DNA of 64,000 nucleotides, from NCBI GenBank assembly GCA_012960305.1, contig DUBM01000009.1:4413-68412 (forward strand), given 5' to 3'. Both the position numbers and the translations under genes were made by a program. How positions within the stretch are numbered: the stretch's first letter is position 1; each line of letters opens with the position of its first letter. This stretch comes from Gammaproteobacteria bacterium. GTDB lineage: Bacteria; Pseudomonadota; Gammaproteobacteria; Pseudomonadales; Pseudohongiellaceae. The notes beneath the pieces are model-generated. The model searched no databases. It was not told the origin of the DNA and saw only the letters and a program-made list of their open reading frames with translations. This document shows, one piece after another, positions 1 through 9,036 of this stretch.

Positions 1-282
1 CAAGTCACCGAGGTATGTCAGGCCAAAGGTTGCTGGATGATTTTAGTGGATGGCGATATCTACGCCCGAATTACTTTCGAAGATTATGGCTTCTTTGTTC
101 CAATTGAAACCAGCATGCAGCGTTCTATTGTTTATGGTGTGCTGAGTGAGCACACACTAAGTGGCGATCAAGCTAAACATTTTGCTCAAGATGCTGGAGC
201 AAAATCAACGCTAGATCTGCACGGTGTAGTCAAAGAGTACTCGATTGTCGCCCGCGCTGTTCAGTTGGAGAAGCGGTCTTAG
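1..282 (+). CDS. DUF4920 domain protein, 3' end (partial)
   Basis: The reading frame is open from base 1 and ends with TAG, so the 5' end of the gene lies outside the window; 93 codons are visible. The fragment shows the DUF4920 signature: a VCQAKGCWM segment, then a DG..YARITFEDYGFFVP stretch and an IVYGVL stretch. The function of DUF4920 is not established; proteins of the family are usually secreted, and the paired cysteines in CQAKGC suggest metal binding or redox sensitivity (inference). A strong terminator follows 58 bases after the stop, so this is the last gene of its transcript. Family assignment is fairly sure; the N-terminus and any signal peptide cannot be seen. Confidence 0.75.
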   Translation, partial: QVTEVCQAKGCWMILVDGDIYARITFEDYGFFVPIETSMQRSIVYGVLSEHTLSGDQAKHFAQDAGAKSTLDLHGVVKEYSIVARAVQLEKRS

Positions 283-339
283 TATAAATTCTTCGACTGA
301 ATATTTATTTGACCAGTGGCGATAAGAATTAATTAACAG

Positions 340-375
340 AATGGGAAAGTCATTATTGGCTTTCCCATTTTTTTT
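340..375 (+). terminator. Rho-independent terminator after the DUF4920 gene
   Basis: A perfect 10-bp stem (AATGGGAAAG / CTTTCCCATT) encloses a 10-base loop and runs into eight consecutive T at 368-375. Orientation and position fit the end of the plus-strand DUF4920 transcript. Confidence 0.9.
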
Positions 376-867
376 ACGACAAAGCTGCACCACTATTGGT
401 TGACCGCGGTTCGAACAGCAATTTGTGTTATTGCCACTTTGCGAGGATATTGTCCGAAAAACTTATTGAGGCAGCATTAAGTGCCAATTGTTGCAGCTAT
501 ACCAATGAAACTGGACAGAAAAACCGGACCTTGAAAAGAATCTTTTCACTCTGCAGATTTGGTGCACTCCAGGTAGAGGGGAAGGAACTAAAGGAACTCT
601 TAGACAAACGTAAACTGTGCTGAAAGCTTGGAAAACGACAAGATACACAGCAGGTTGTCTTGCGGGTGAGAAAAAACCACTATATATAGTCTATTTTAAG
701 AGGCCAATTTAAAGAATATACGCCTTTTGATGATGATTTTTTAGCGTGGTTTCTACTTTTCTTCAAAACGATGTGCCTGGTTTTCAAATATAGTAAAGAA
801 TATACTTTACTATATCTAACAAGCAGATGTGAATTGGCCAGCTTTCGATAAGGACCTACGATAAGAA
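376..867. other. Gene-poor gap with nested palindromes
   Basis: No convincing gene is seen here. Open frames of 60-75 codons exist on both strands but have no recognisable domain or ribosome binding site. Two structures stand out. A perfect 11-bp hairpin with a 6-base loop lies at 788-815 (ATATAGTAAAG arm), and an 8-bp inverted repeat GGCCAATT (702-709) / AATTGGCC (832-839) encloses it. AAAGAATATAC is repeated directly at 711 and 795. The stretch sits downstream of two converging genes, so the hairpin may act as a terminator for the minus-strand operon; it could also be the relic of a small repeat element. Confidence 0.4.
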
Positions 868-1659
868 CTAGATTTTTCGTAGCCAAATATTTCGATAAGA
901 AACAACTTGTCCATGATCTTGAAGTAATAAAGGCATATTCCCATCACAGGCCTGTTTCTCCTTAAATGAATACGGTGTGCAAATGGGGTTGTATTCGGGG
1001 CCTGGAGTGAAAGTGGAGCCGAGAATTTTCACGTGATTTTGTACTAAGATACCATTGTGGATAATGGTCACGTAGGCAGGAGTATCGAGTGTGCCGCTGT
1101 CTAAATAAATCGGCGCAGTAAAAAAGATATCGTAACTCTGCCACTCCCCAGGTTTTTTGGCGACATTTACGAGCGGTGGATATTGCAGATAAACTGAGGC
1201 AGCCTGACCGTTAACATATGTTGGATTTTCCCAGCTGTCCAAAATTTGAATTTCGAACAGCGAATGTAAAAAGATTCCACTATTACCCCTGGATTGGCTT
1301 TGACCCTGAATCACATCAGTTACCCGCCATTCAAGGTGCAGCTGAATATCGCCAAAAGTGTGCTTAGATTTTATAGTGCCAGTGCCGTTTACTGTAACGG
1401 CATTGCCTTCTATATCCCACTCAACAGGACTGCCATCGATCGAGTTCTCCCAAGCATCCATGTTTGACCCATCAAATAAGATAATGGCATCAGAAGGTGC
1501 TGCGGAATTGCTAACACTTCTTACCAATTCTGGTACAGGTTCAAAAACCTGTTCGTAGTTTGGCAATTGTGCCAATGCGACGGGTGCCATAATGGGGGCG
1601 ATAAATGCAACCGCTAACAGCAGACTCAATTGATTCAGGTTTGGAGTAGAATTTTTCAT
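868..1659 (-). CDS. DUF1080 (3-keto-disaccharide hydrolase) secreted protein
   Basis: 263 residues with a Sec signal peptide (hydrophobic residues about 10-30, cleavage near ALA-Q30). The mature part is one DUF1080/PF06439 laminin-G-like domain: FDGSNMDAW near the start, the GNSGIFLH strand in the middle, the GEWQSYDIFFTAP strand, and a C-terminal IWLRKI. Members of this family cleave 3-keto-glycosides made by periplasmic glucoside 3-dehydrogenases. The gene is the last of a minus-strand cluster with exactly such a dehydrogenase (GMC plus small subunit) just upstream, 30 bases away, so it probably hydrolyses the 3-keto product in the periplasm. The substrate is unknown. Other DUF1080 proteins are simple carbohydrate-binding modules, which remains possible. 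Confidence 0.82.
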   Translation of the reverse strand: MKNSTPNLNQLSLLLAVAFIAPIMAPVALAQLPNYEQVFEPVPELVRSVSNSAAPSDAIILFDGSNMDAWENSIDGSPVEWDIEGNAVTVNGTGTIKSKHTFGDIQLHLEWRVTDVIQGQSQSRGNSGIFLHSLFEIQILDSWENPTYVNGQAASVYLQYPPLVNVAKKPGEWQSYDIFFTAPIYLDSGTLDTPAYVTIIHNGILVQNHVKILGSTFTPGPEYNPICTPYSFKEKQACDGNMPLLLQDHGQVVSYRNIWLRKI

Positions 1660-1689
1660 GGTGATCTCTCGTTAGAAAAATAATTCGAG

Positions 1690-2421
1690 CTATGTAATTA
1701 AATTCATATCATTGTCCCATTCTGCAATAATTTCTCTGCGCGAATTGTCGACACACTTTTCTAGCCATTCAGCTTCATAGCTCTTGCGGTGTTTTCTTAA
1801 AACTTCTTCTGGGACGCCATCCCAGATATTGGGTGTATTACCTCTATAACCCAGGTCGGCTAACCCTAATGCAGTGGTGTAGTAACCTGTCAGTGTTAAG
1901 TCGCGCATGAGACTGAAAAAACTAATGCCTGGTTGCAACTCAAGGGTATTTATATCTGGGTAGGCAATCTCGTCACAAAGAGACAAACGTTGATCTTCAG
2001 CGATATTGATAAAGTCAGCATTGTATTTCTCGATTGCACGGCTATCTAGCCAGGCTATGCCGCCGCGAACTCGAAGCTTGTAGCGCTCACGATCTTTAAC
2101 CATAAATTCAACGAAGTCAGGTAGACCAGCATCCATCGCGCCACCGTTAGGATGTTCATTAGGAAGAATAATGTCACAGAGAATAGCAATAGTAATTAGT
2201 TCATGTTCTCTAAAATAAGTCTCGGAAAAAAGCGCGGCATCTGCTTGTTTTTCAGCTTCTGTACGACCATAGGAATAACTGGTAGGAAGCGATGTCCAAT
2301 TCATCTGGGTGTTTTTGTTGCGGCTGTTAGTGTCATTGGTAACCGAACAGGCAGTGGAAGCAATCACACTGCTGGCAAGCGGGCCCAATAAAAGTGATTT
2401 GAGAGTGTCTCTTCTTTTCAT
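1690..2421 (-). CDS. Gluconate 2-dehydrogenase subunit 3 family protein (dehydrogenase small subunit)
   Basis: 243 residues. The N-terminus carries a twin-arginine type leader (KRRDTLKSLLL, residues 2-12) ending in a cysteine at 25 (STACS), so it may be a Tat-exported lipoprotein. The remainder fits the gluconate-2-dehydrogenase subunit 3 family, with a typical ELITIAILCDIILPNE helix, a PDFVEFM segment and a GYYTTALGLADLGYRG segment. In characterised FAD-dependent glucose and glucoside 3-dehydrogenases, this small subunit escorts the folded GMC subunit through the Tat pore. The GMC gene lies 35 bases upstream in the same operon and lacks its own leader, which matches a hitch-hiker role. Confidence 0.85.
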   Translation of the reverse strand: MKRRDTLKSLLLGPLASSVIASTACSVTNDTNSRNKNTQMNWTSLPTSYSYGRTEAEKQADAALFSETYFREHELITIAILCDIILPNEHPNGGAMDAGLPDFVEFMVKDRERYKLRVRGGIAWLDSRAIEKYNADFINIAEDQRLSLCDEIAYPDINTLELQPGISFFSLMRDLTLTGYYTTALGLADLGYRGNTPNIWDGVPEEVLRKHRKSYEAEWLEKCVDNSRREIIAEWDNDMNLIT

Positions 2422-2456
2422 ACCGCTTATTCACCTCTTTTTATCGCTGCTATAAA

Positions 2457-4163
2457 CTACAAATTCTGTTGTTTCATTTGCTCGATAATGTAATCGGAAG
2501 TACGCCAGGACAAGGCCATAATTGTCCAGGTTGGATTCTTGTCTGCTTGAGAAACAAAGGTTCCTGCGTCAGCTACAAATACATTATTTGCATCGTTAAG
2601 TTGGCCGAATTGGTTGGTTACCGATGTGGCGGATTTATCGCCCATTCTTGTTGTGCCCACTTCATGAATGATTTCGCCCGGCTTGGTAAGTCCGTATTCT
2701 TGGTCTGCTCCTGGCTTGTCACCCAAAACTATTCCACCAGAGGCCTGTAAGAGATCTTCCATACTGTCTTGCATATGCCGCGCTTGTAATATTTCGTAGT
2801 CTGTCCACTTATAGTCGAAGCGCAAAACAGGGATGCCCCATTCATCCACCACTGTCGGATCAATCTCGCAGCGATTGGCATACTGCGGGACGCTTTCACC
2901 ACGGCACGCAATGCTTAAACGAGCACCATAGAATTTTCGAACATCATCACGTAATTGGTTACCATAGCCACCAACTCGTTCGCCAAGAAACTCATTATAT
3001 TGATTGGCTGCAAAGCCGAATCCGTATGAGGGCATACCCATGCCACCACCAATTTCTAAATGATAGCCTCGAGGAAAATCGAGCGCTGCATTATCAAGCC
3101 ACCAAGGCGTATAGACATGCATACCACCTACGCCATCTTCGTTGTAAATATCGCGATCCATTAAATCCGGAATAAACGCAGCACGACTAGCACCGGTTGA
3201 GTCATGGAGATAACGTCCAACATGATCGCTACTGTTGCCCAGGCCATTTTCATGTTGTGAACTTTTTGAATTTAATAAGATGCGCGCGCTGCTGCAAGCA
3301 GACGCAGCTAAGACAACAGTGCGTCCTTTCATCTCATATTCTTTTAAGTCTTTTTTATTGATATAAGAAACACCCGTGGCAAGTCCCTCGTTGTTCGTGG
3401 TGACTTCGCGGACCATGGAATTGGTAAACAGATCCACTTGGCCACCATTCAAAGCTGGATAGACCAATGCAGTGCTTGATGAAAAATCTGCGTGAATACC
3501 ACAAGCGCGACTGCATTGACCACAGTAAAAACAAACGCCACGTTCATTGTTTAGACGTTTTGTTAGCATAGATTTTCTAGCAGGGATAACCGGCACACCG
3601 GATTTTCTTGCACCTTCTATGAAGTACAGTTCATGCAAACGAGGTTTTGGTGCAGGGAGGAAGAATCCATCAGGATCGTTTGGTAAACCCTCGTTGCTGC
3701 CAAAGACGCCAACTAATTTATCAACTTTGTCATAGTAAGGTTTGATGTCTTCATAGCTGATGGGCCAATTGTCACCAAGACCATCGATGTCTTTGCGCTT
3801 AAAATCCAATGGGCCAAAACGCAGAGCTATTCGGCCCCAATGGTTAGTGCGTCCACCGAGCATGCGGCCGCGCCACCACATAAAGTCTGTGTCGCCTTTC
3901 TGAGTATAAGGTTCGCCATCTAAATCCCAGCCGCCGATACAGGAATTATAATCGCCGAAGGGTCGGCGACGAGTACTTGCTCCGCGACGGGGAGATTCCC
4001 AGGGATAACGCAGCTGAGTGCGCTGATCATCTGCAGCAGGATCGTAATAATCACCCGCTTCGATTAAAGCAACTTTTAAACCGGCATTGGCCAATTGATA
4101 GGTCGCCATGCTGCCACCGGCGCCAGAGCCCACAATGATTACGTCGTACTGCTCTTCGGCCAT
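2457..4163 (-). CDS. GMC oxidoreductase, FAD/Fe-S catalytic subunit (glucoside 3-dehydrogenase-like)
   Basis: 568 residues, standard GMC length. The FAD dinucleotide fold opens with VGSGAGG (11-17) and the ribose-binding Glu near 35. The catalytic pair is visible as H500 (IIHEVGTTRMG) and N543 (ADKNPTW). Between the two FAD segments is a CX2CX2CX3C cluster (C211, C214, C217, C221), like the 3Fe-4S ligand region of membrane-linked FAD glucose dehydrogenase. No signal peptide is present, which fits export with the Tat-tagged small subunit encoded immediately downstream. Together they likely oxidise C3 of a hexose unit and pass electrons to a cytochrome c. No cytochrome subunit is encoded in the cluster itself. 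Substrate is inferred from context only. Confidence 0.87.
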   Translation of the reverse strand: MAEEQYDVIIVGSGAGGSMATYQLANAGLKVALIEAGDYYDPAADDQRTQLRYPWESPRRGASTRRRPFGDYNSCIGGWDLDGEPYTQKGDTDFMWWRGRMLGGRTNHWGRIALRFGPLDFKRKDIDGLGDNWPISYEDIKPYYDKVDKLVGVFGSNEGLPNDPDGFFLPAPKPRLHELYFIEGARKSGVPVIPARKSMLTKRLNNERGVCFYCGQCSRACGIHADFSSSTALVYPALNGGQVDLFTNSMVREVTTNNEGLATGVSYINKKDLKEYEMKGRTVVLAASACSSARILLNSKSSQHENGLGNSSDHVGRYLHDSTGASRAAFIPDLMDRDIYNEDGVGGMHVYTPWWLDNAALDFPRGYHLEIGGGMGMPSYGFGFAANQYNEFLGERVGGYGNQLRDDVRKFYGARLSIACRGESVPQYANRCEIDPTVVDEWGIPVLRFDYKWTDYEILQARHMQDSMEDLLQASGGIVLGDKPGADQEYGLTKPGEIIHEVGTTRMGDKSATSVTNQFGQLNDANNVFVADAGTFVSQADKNPTWTIMALSWRTSDYIIEQMKQQNL

Positions 4164-4277
4164 CTTTGCACTCTTTTTGTTTCTAATGTAGATAATTCTA
4201 TTCTAGGTAGTGCTAGCTCAGACATTTTACGTGATTGGAAGAAGTAGGGATTTCCAATAAGGAGCAGAGTCTATCCG

Positions 4278-5120
4278 CTAGAACCGGATTGCGTTGATAG
4301 CGCTAATACTATTCGACACTGAACGTATGCCATCACCAGGTGTATCGTGTTCGACAAAGTAATGTTCGATCCCGGCAGCATCGGAGTGGCTAAAAATTTC
4401 CGCGAAGTCGATTAAACCGCTACCGACATCGACCATTGTGCCATCAATGGCACGATCTTTAACATGAACCATTTGAAAGCGCCCCGGATGGGCTGCAAAA
4501 ATATCCGTGGGGCTTTGACCGGCATTAACCGCCCAGAACAAATCCAATTCAAATGAAACCAAATCTTCCTCGCAAAGCCTAAGGAGTGCACCATAGCCAG
4601 TTTCACCACCGCTTTGAACTTCAAATTCAAAGCTGTGATTGTGATATCCCATTTTTAGTCCGGCCGCCTTAACGGCGACTCCAGCACGGTTTAAAGTTTC
4701 TGCGTGCCTTAGAAAGTCATCGTAGCCACGTTCATCACCGGGCACTGCTGGCACCACAACATATTTTTGTCCTAGCGTTACTGCAGCCTCTATCTCGCCT
4801 TCGAGATTATTTCTAATTGCTGCTAATTGAATATGAGCAGCGGGGGATGTCATTCCTAAGCCATCTAGGGTGCGCCGCACTTCTGCAGGGCTTCTTCCAT
4901 GGTAGCCGGCAAATTCCATCTCTTTGTAGCCAAGCTCAGCAACCTTTGCCAGGGTGCCTTCAAAATCCTCGGCCATTGCCGTTCGCAACGTATAAAGCTG
5001 CAGCCCAACACGTTCAACGCGACGGGACTGAGCTGAAACTAAATTCCAAGGACTATTCGCCATAGCGCTGACAATTGCGCTGGATTGTAAGAATCTGCGC
5101 CTAGATAAGTTTTTGCTCAC
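4278..5120 (-). CDS. Tat-exported sugar phosphate isomerase/epimerase family protein
   Basis: 280 residues. The leader has a clear twin-arginine motif (SRRRFLQ, residues 5-11), so the protein is exported folded. The mature domain is an AP-endonuclease-2-type TIM barrel: VGLQLYTLR at the first strand, ELGYKEMEFAGYHG, MGYHNHSFEF, VSFELDLFWAVNAG and MVHVKD, which carry the metal-binding Glu, His and Asp residues of xylose-isomerase-like enzymes. In Bacteroidetes and Gammaproteobacteria such proteins accompany DUF1080 and Gfo/Idh proteins in 3-keto-sugar pathways. An isomerase or epimerase acting on an oxidised sugar in the periplasm is the best guess. The gene is 115 bases downstream of the Gfo/Idh gene. 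Confidence 0.83.
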   Translation of the reverse strand: MSKNLSRRRFLQSSAIVSAMANSPWNLVSAQSRRVERVGLQLYTLRTAMAEDFEGTLAKVAELGYKEMEFAGYHGRSPAEVRRTLDGLGMTSPAAHIQLAAIRNNLEGEIEAAVTLGQKYVVVPAVPGDERGYDDFLRHAETLNRAGVAVKAAGLKMGYHNHSFEFEVQSGGETGYGALLRLCEEDLVSFELDLFWAVNAGQSPTDIFAAHPGRFQMVHVKDRAIDGTMVDVGSGLIDFAEIFSHSDAAGIEHYFVEHDTPGDGIRSVSNSISAINAIRF

Positions 5121-5206
5121 ATTAATTCCCCTTCAAAGATAAGGACTACTATATCTAATAGCCTAATAGCTCTCCAATGATTCTTGCTCCAAATTCAAAT
5201 AAGCGC

Positions 5207-6355
5207 TTAATCTAAGCTCTGCCACACAGAGCCAGCACGATTGGATGAAACCGCTTTATCGACAAAGCGCATGCCCCGGAGCCCGTCATGAACTGAGGGA
5301 ATAAGCGAAGTGCTGGTGATGGTTTCATTGCGGCGCCTGGCAATAATCTCTGCAGCGATTTCTTTATAGAGATTTGCAAATCCTTCAAGATAACCTTCGG
5401 GGTGACCAGCTGGTATGCGCGTGAGAGCATTGGCGCCGTCGCCAGCAGCCGCACCACCACGACTTAGTATTTGTGCAGCAGCACCCAGCGGTGAATAATG
5501 CAAATAGTTGGGGTTTTCCTGTGCCCATTCTAGACTACCTTTTTCACCAAAGATTCTGACCCGCAGTCCGTTCTCTTTGCCACTGGCAATTTGACTTGCC
5601 CAAAGCATGCCTTTGGCGCCATTACTGTAATGCAGCAAGATGTGGGCATTGTCATCAAGGCTTCGCCCTTCACCGAAGGAATCTAGGTCAGCCAATATCG
5701 ATTTTGCTTCAAGCCCGGTGACAAACTCAGCAAGATGATATGCATGAGTTCCTATATCGCCAATAGATCCGCCGGAACCTGCCTGATTCGGATCGACTCG
5801 CCAGGCCGCTTGTTTCTGACCGCCAGCCTCTATATTAGTGGCCAACCAGTCCTGAGCATATTCTAACTGCACGATACGTATCGCGCCGAGGTCGCCATTC
5901 TTTATCATCTCTCTTGCCTGACGAACCATGGGGTAGCCGCTGTAGTTATAGGTAACTGCAAACAACAACTGTGATTCTTCTACTAAACTGACTAGAGCTT
6001 CAGCGTCTTCAATAGAAGAGGTGAGGGGTTTATCACAAATTACGTGGATACCTGCTTCCAGAAAAGCTTTCGCGATTGGAAAGTGCAGATGATTTGGAGT
6101 GACGATAGATACAACTTCGATACCATCTTTTTTTGCTGCTTCTTTTTTCGCCATTTCAGCATAATTCGCGTAAGACCGATTTACTGCTATTCCTAATTCT
6201 TCCGCTGATGCTGCTGCTCGACTAGCATCGCTGCTTAGTGCGCCTGCTACTAATTCATAATGATTGTCTAAACGTGCAGCTATCCGATGCACTTCGCCAA
6301 TAAAAGCACCTTGTCCTCCACCTACCATACCTAATCTGATTCTTGCCGCTGTCAT
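5207..6355 (-). CDS. Gfo/Idh/MocA family NAD(P)-dependent oxidoreductase
   Basis: 382 residues, cytoplasmic. A Rossmann fold starts at residue 6 (IRLGMVGGGQG), followed by the family segment TPNHLHFPIAKAFLEAG and a CDKPL motif that replaces the usual EKP lysine motif but keeps the catalytic Lys. The second domain has GGSIGDIGTHAYHLAEF, with the usual active-site Asp and His. Such enzymes oxidise or reduce sugars and inositols at a single carbon. Here it sits between two sugar isomerases, so it probably reduces or oxidises the 3-keto sugar after uptake. Coenzyme preference cannot be read safely from the sequence. Confidence 0.88.
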   Translation of the reverse strand: MTAARIRLGMVGGGQGAFIGEVHRIAARLDNHYELVAGALSSDASRAAASAEELGIAVNRSYANYAEMAKKEAAKKDGIEVVSIVTPNHLHFPIAKAFLEAGIHVICDKPLTSSIEDAEALVSLVEESQLLFAVTYNYSGYPMVRQAREMIKNGDLGAIRIVQLEYAQDWLATNIEAGGQKQAAWRVDPNQAGSGGSIGDIGTHAYHLAEFVTGLEAKSILADLDSFGEGRSLDDNAHILLHYSNGAKGMLWASQIASGKENGLRVRIFGEKGSLEWAQENPNYLHYSPLGAAAQILSRGGAAAGDGANALTRIPAGHPEGYLEGFANLYKEIAAEIIARRRNETITSTSLIPSVHDGLRGMRFVDKAVSSNRAGSVWQSLD

Positions 6356-6465
6356 GAAGTAATGTCTCGTTTACTCGAAAGTTGGTGGTTATATTGAATG
6401 CTAAACCTTAAATCGAACGCTACGCGTGCAATCTAAAATTCTACTATTAATCTGGATCTCTTCTA

Positions 6466-7518
6466 TCAAATGCCTAGGATGCGTCGATTCGCCGCTTCGT
6501 CAGTTCCTGAACTGGCAAAGTCATCAAAGGCTTTGTCTGTTACTCGAATAATGTGGTCGCGAATGAATTCTGCTCCCTCTCTCGCGCCATCTTCCTGGTG
6601 TTTTAAACAGCATTCCCATTCCAGTACTGCCCATCCATCAAAATCATTGGCGGCGAGTTTTGAAAAGATGCCTTTAAAATCAATCTGTCCATCACCCAAA
6701 GAACGAAATCTACCTGCTCGATTTACCCATGATTGATAGCCACCATATACACCTTGTTTGGCAGTAGGATTGAACTCACCATCTTTTATATGAACCAATT
6801 TAATCCGCTCTTTGTATTCATCTAGAAAGGCAAGATAGTCTAGTTGCTGTAAAATCAAGTGACTGGGGTCGAACAAAATATTGCAGCGAGGATGATTATT
6901 CACTCGCTCTAAAAACATTTCGAAGGTAATGCCGTCATGCAGATCTTCGCCGGGATGAATTTCAAATCCGATATCGACTCCTGCGTCTTCGAAGGTATCC
7001 AGAATCGGCAGCCAGCGTTTTGCCAATTCGTCAAAGGCAGTTTCCACCAGGCCTGCGGTGCGTTGTGGCCAGGGGTAGAGATAGGGCCAGGCCAGTGCAC
7101 CAGGAAAACTAGCATGGGCTGTGAGGCCCAAGTTTTGCGAGGCCTTCGCGGCATACATTACTTGTTGCACAGCCCATTGTTGGCGTGCGGCAGGGTTGCC
7201 TTGAACTTCAGGTGCGGCAAAGCCGTCGAACATTTCATCATAGGCAGGATGTACCGCAACCAACTGACCTTGCAGGTGAGTAGATAGTTCGGTGATCTCA
7301 ATGTCATGTTGAGCTAAGGTTCCTTTAACTTCGTCACAATATGTTTGACTTTCAGCTGCTACCTTTAAATCAAATAGACGTTCATCCCAACTTGGAATCT
7401 GCACTGCTGTAAAGCCAAGTTTGGCAGCCCAAGCACCAATTTCATTCAGTGAATTAAAAGGAGATTCATCATCTGCAAATTGTGCCAGAAATATTGCCGG
7501 GCCTTTAATAGTTTTCAT
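6466..7518 (-). CDS. Cytoplasmic sugar phosphate isomerase/epimerase family protein
   Basis: 350 residues, no export signal. It belongs to the xylose-isomerase-like TIM barrels: LGFTAVQIPSW in the first turn, VDIGFEIHPGEDLHDG with the metal-binding Glu and His, CNILFDPSHLILQ with Asp and His, and KLVHIKDGEF. A late segment FDGWAVLEWECC supplies the last conserved Glu. This long form with an internal insertion is frequent beside Gfo/Idh genes in oligosaccharide catabolic loci. It is 110 bases upstream of the Gfo/Idh gene, on the same strand and probably in one transcript. The exact sugar is not known. Confidence 0.85.
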   Translation of the reverse strand: MKTIKGPAIFLAQFADDESPFNSLNEIGAWAAKLGFTAVQIPSWDERLFDLKVAAESQTYCDEVKGTLAQHDIEITELSTHLQGQLVAVHPAYDEMFDGFAAPEVQGNPAARQQWAVQQVMYAAKASQNLGLTAHASFPGALAWPYLYPWPQRTAGLVETAFDELAKRWLPILDTFEDAGVDIGFEIHPGEDLHDGITFEMFLERVNNHPRCNILFDPSHLILQQLDYLAFLDEYKERIKLVHIKDGEFNPTAKQGVYGGYQSWVNRAGRFRSLGDGQIDFKGIFSKLAANDFDGWAVLEWECCLKHQEDGAREGAEFIRDHIIRVTDKAFDDFASSGTDEAANRRILGI

Positions 7519-7600
7519 TGTGGTTTGTAACTCTGCCTTTTGTTAATGAATGATTTGCTTACATAACTTGAATTAATTCATAAGCGGTAACTTTTATAAC

Positions 7601-8920
7601 TTATAGTCGATTCCACATTTGTGGCAATACGTAAGCATCGAAGTCTTCCTGTGCGTCTTCTAAAAGTTCTCGCAATTTTTTAATTACTACTGGATTCTCT
7701 CTGGTATAGCTGTAAGTTTCAGTAGGGTCTTTTTCTAGATCAAACAGCAAACCAGAAGGACCGTAGTAGGATTGTAGATTATCGAAACTAGGAAGGGCGC
7801 CACGATAGAAAGATTCTACTACTAGTTTCCATTTCCCCATCCGTACACCTGCAATTCTATCGTTGTTAAAAAGATACAAAGCTTCATGTGGTGTTGCGGC
7901 TCCGGTTGTTAGTAGAGGGTAAATATTTTTACCATCGATCGCTGATCCAAATGTAGAGGCATCACTGGCCAATTCCAATAAAGTCGGGAAAACATCAATG
8001 TTCATAGCAGGCTCGTCAGAAACAGAACCAGCAGGAATAGTTGATGGCCAGCGAGCAATAAATGGAACCCGCAGTCCACCTTCCCAAGAACTGCCTTTGC
8101 GATCTCTTAGTTGGCCTGAACTCCCTTCGAACCAAGGTCCATTGTCAGAGGTAAATATGATCAAAGTGTTTTCATCTAGCCCAAGCTCTTTAACCTTGGC
8201 AATAATTTCCCCCATACTCCAATCAATAGTCTCCACCACATCACCATAAAGGCCTGCGTCAGATTGGCCTTCAAATTCTTCAGAAACAAATAGTGGCACA
8301 TGGGGAAAACTATGGGGTAAATAAAGGAAAAAAGGATTATCTTCATTGTCTTCGATAAACCGCAAAGCTTCAGCAGTATAACGTTGGGTTAAAGTGGACT
8401 GGTCCACTGGTGATTCAATGACTTGGTTATCACGATAAAGTTCGAATGGAGCCATGTCGTTGCTGTGAAGAACACCATAGAATTCGTCAAAGCCGTGATC
8501 CATAGGGCCCCATTCTTGGCGACTACCAAGATGCCATTTGCCGAAGATTGCGGTGTTATAGCCTTCATTCTTCAAAGCTTCTGCAATGGTGGTTTCATCG
8601 TGAGAAAGATGGATCTCATTGGTTGGGCGCGCTACATCCGCTACTAGGTCAAGTCGCACCGGATAACGCCCGGTGAGTAAACCGCCTCGAGCAGCAGTGC
8701 AAACATTCGCGCTGGAATAGAAAGAATTCAGGCGGATTCCTTCGGCAGCCATCTGATCCAGATGGGGTGTATTGATTAAGCTCGAGCCATAAACGCCCAA
8801 GTCTCCGTAACCCAAATCATCTGCCATCACGACAATAAAATTAGGCTGATTCTGAGCGGCCAGATGGGCGCAGAAAAGAATTAAACTCAGTAATAAAAAA
8901 GCGCTTAATCGATAGTGCAC
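7601..8920 (-). CDS. Secreted type I sulfatase
   Basis: 439 residues with a Sec signal peptide (residues 1 to about 22). The sulfatase fold is clear: NFIVVMADDLGYGDLG (27-42) with the calcium-binding aspartates, then C74-T-A-A-R, the C-x-P/A-x-R site whose cysteine becomes formylglycine, followed by GGLLTGRYP. FGKWHLG and FTSDNGPW carry further active-site Lys, His, Asp and Asn residues. It removes sulfate esters, probably from algal polysaccharide or glycoside fragments, which matches the neighbouring 3-keto-sugar genes. A formylglycine-generating enzyme or anSME is needed but not seen in the window. It is likely the first gene of the minus-strand cluster. Confidence 0.9.
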   Translation of the reverse strand: MHYRLSAFLLLSLILFCAHLAAQNQPNFIVVMADDLGYGDLGVYGSSLINTPHLDQMAAEGIRLNSFYSSANVCTAARGGLLTGRYPVRLDLVADVARPTNEIHLSHDETTIAEALKNEGYNTAIFGKWHLGSRQEWGPMDHGFDEFYGVLHSNDMAPFELYRDNQVIESPVDQSTLTQRYTAEALRFIEDNEDNPFFLYLPHSFPHVPLFVSEEFEGQSDAGLYGDVVETIDWSMGEIIAKVKELGLDENTLIIFTSDNGPWFEGSSGQLRDRKGSSWEGGLRVPFIARWPSTIPAGSVSDEPAMNIDVFPTLLELASDASTFGSAIDGKNIYPLLTTGAATPHEALYLFNNDRIAGVRMGKWKLVVESFYRGALPSFDNLQSYYGPSGLLFDLEKDPTETYSYTRENPVVIKKLRELLEDAQEDFDAYVLPQMWNRL

Positions 8921-9036
8921 GAATGGATTCCTGATATATGTTTGTATTCCTGAAGTTATTACAAATCAGGATTCAATGTAATAGATGAGAAGAAATATGT
9001 TGGTTTTGAATAAGAAAAATTTCATAAGGGCTATAT

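Noticed and set aside
403..422. GCGGTTCGAAC resembling a tRNA T-arm
   Set aside because: The flanks do not pair and no acceptor or anticodon arm is near.
396..623. 75-codon open frame on the plus strand
   Set aside because: No ribosome binding site, no domain, and it lies just after a strong terminator.
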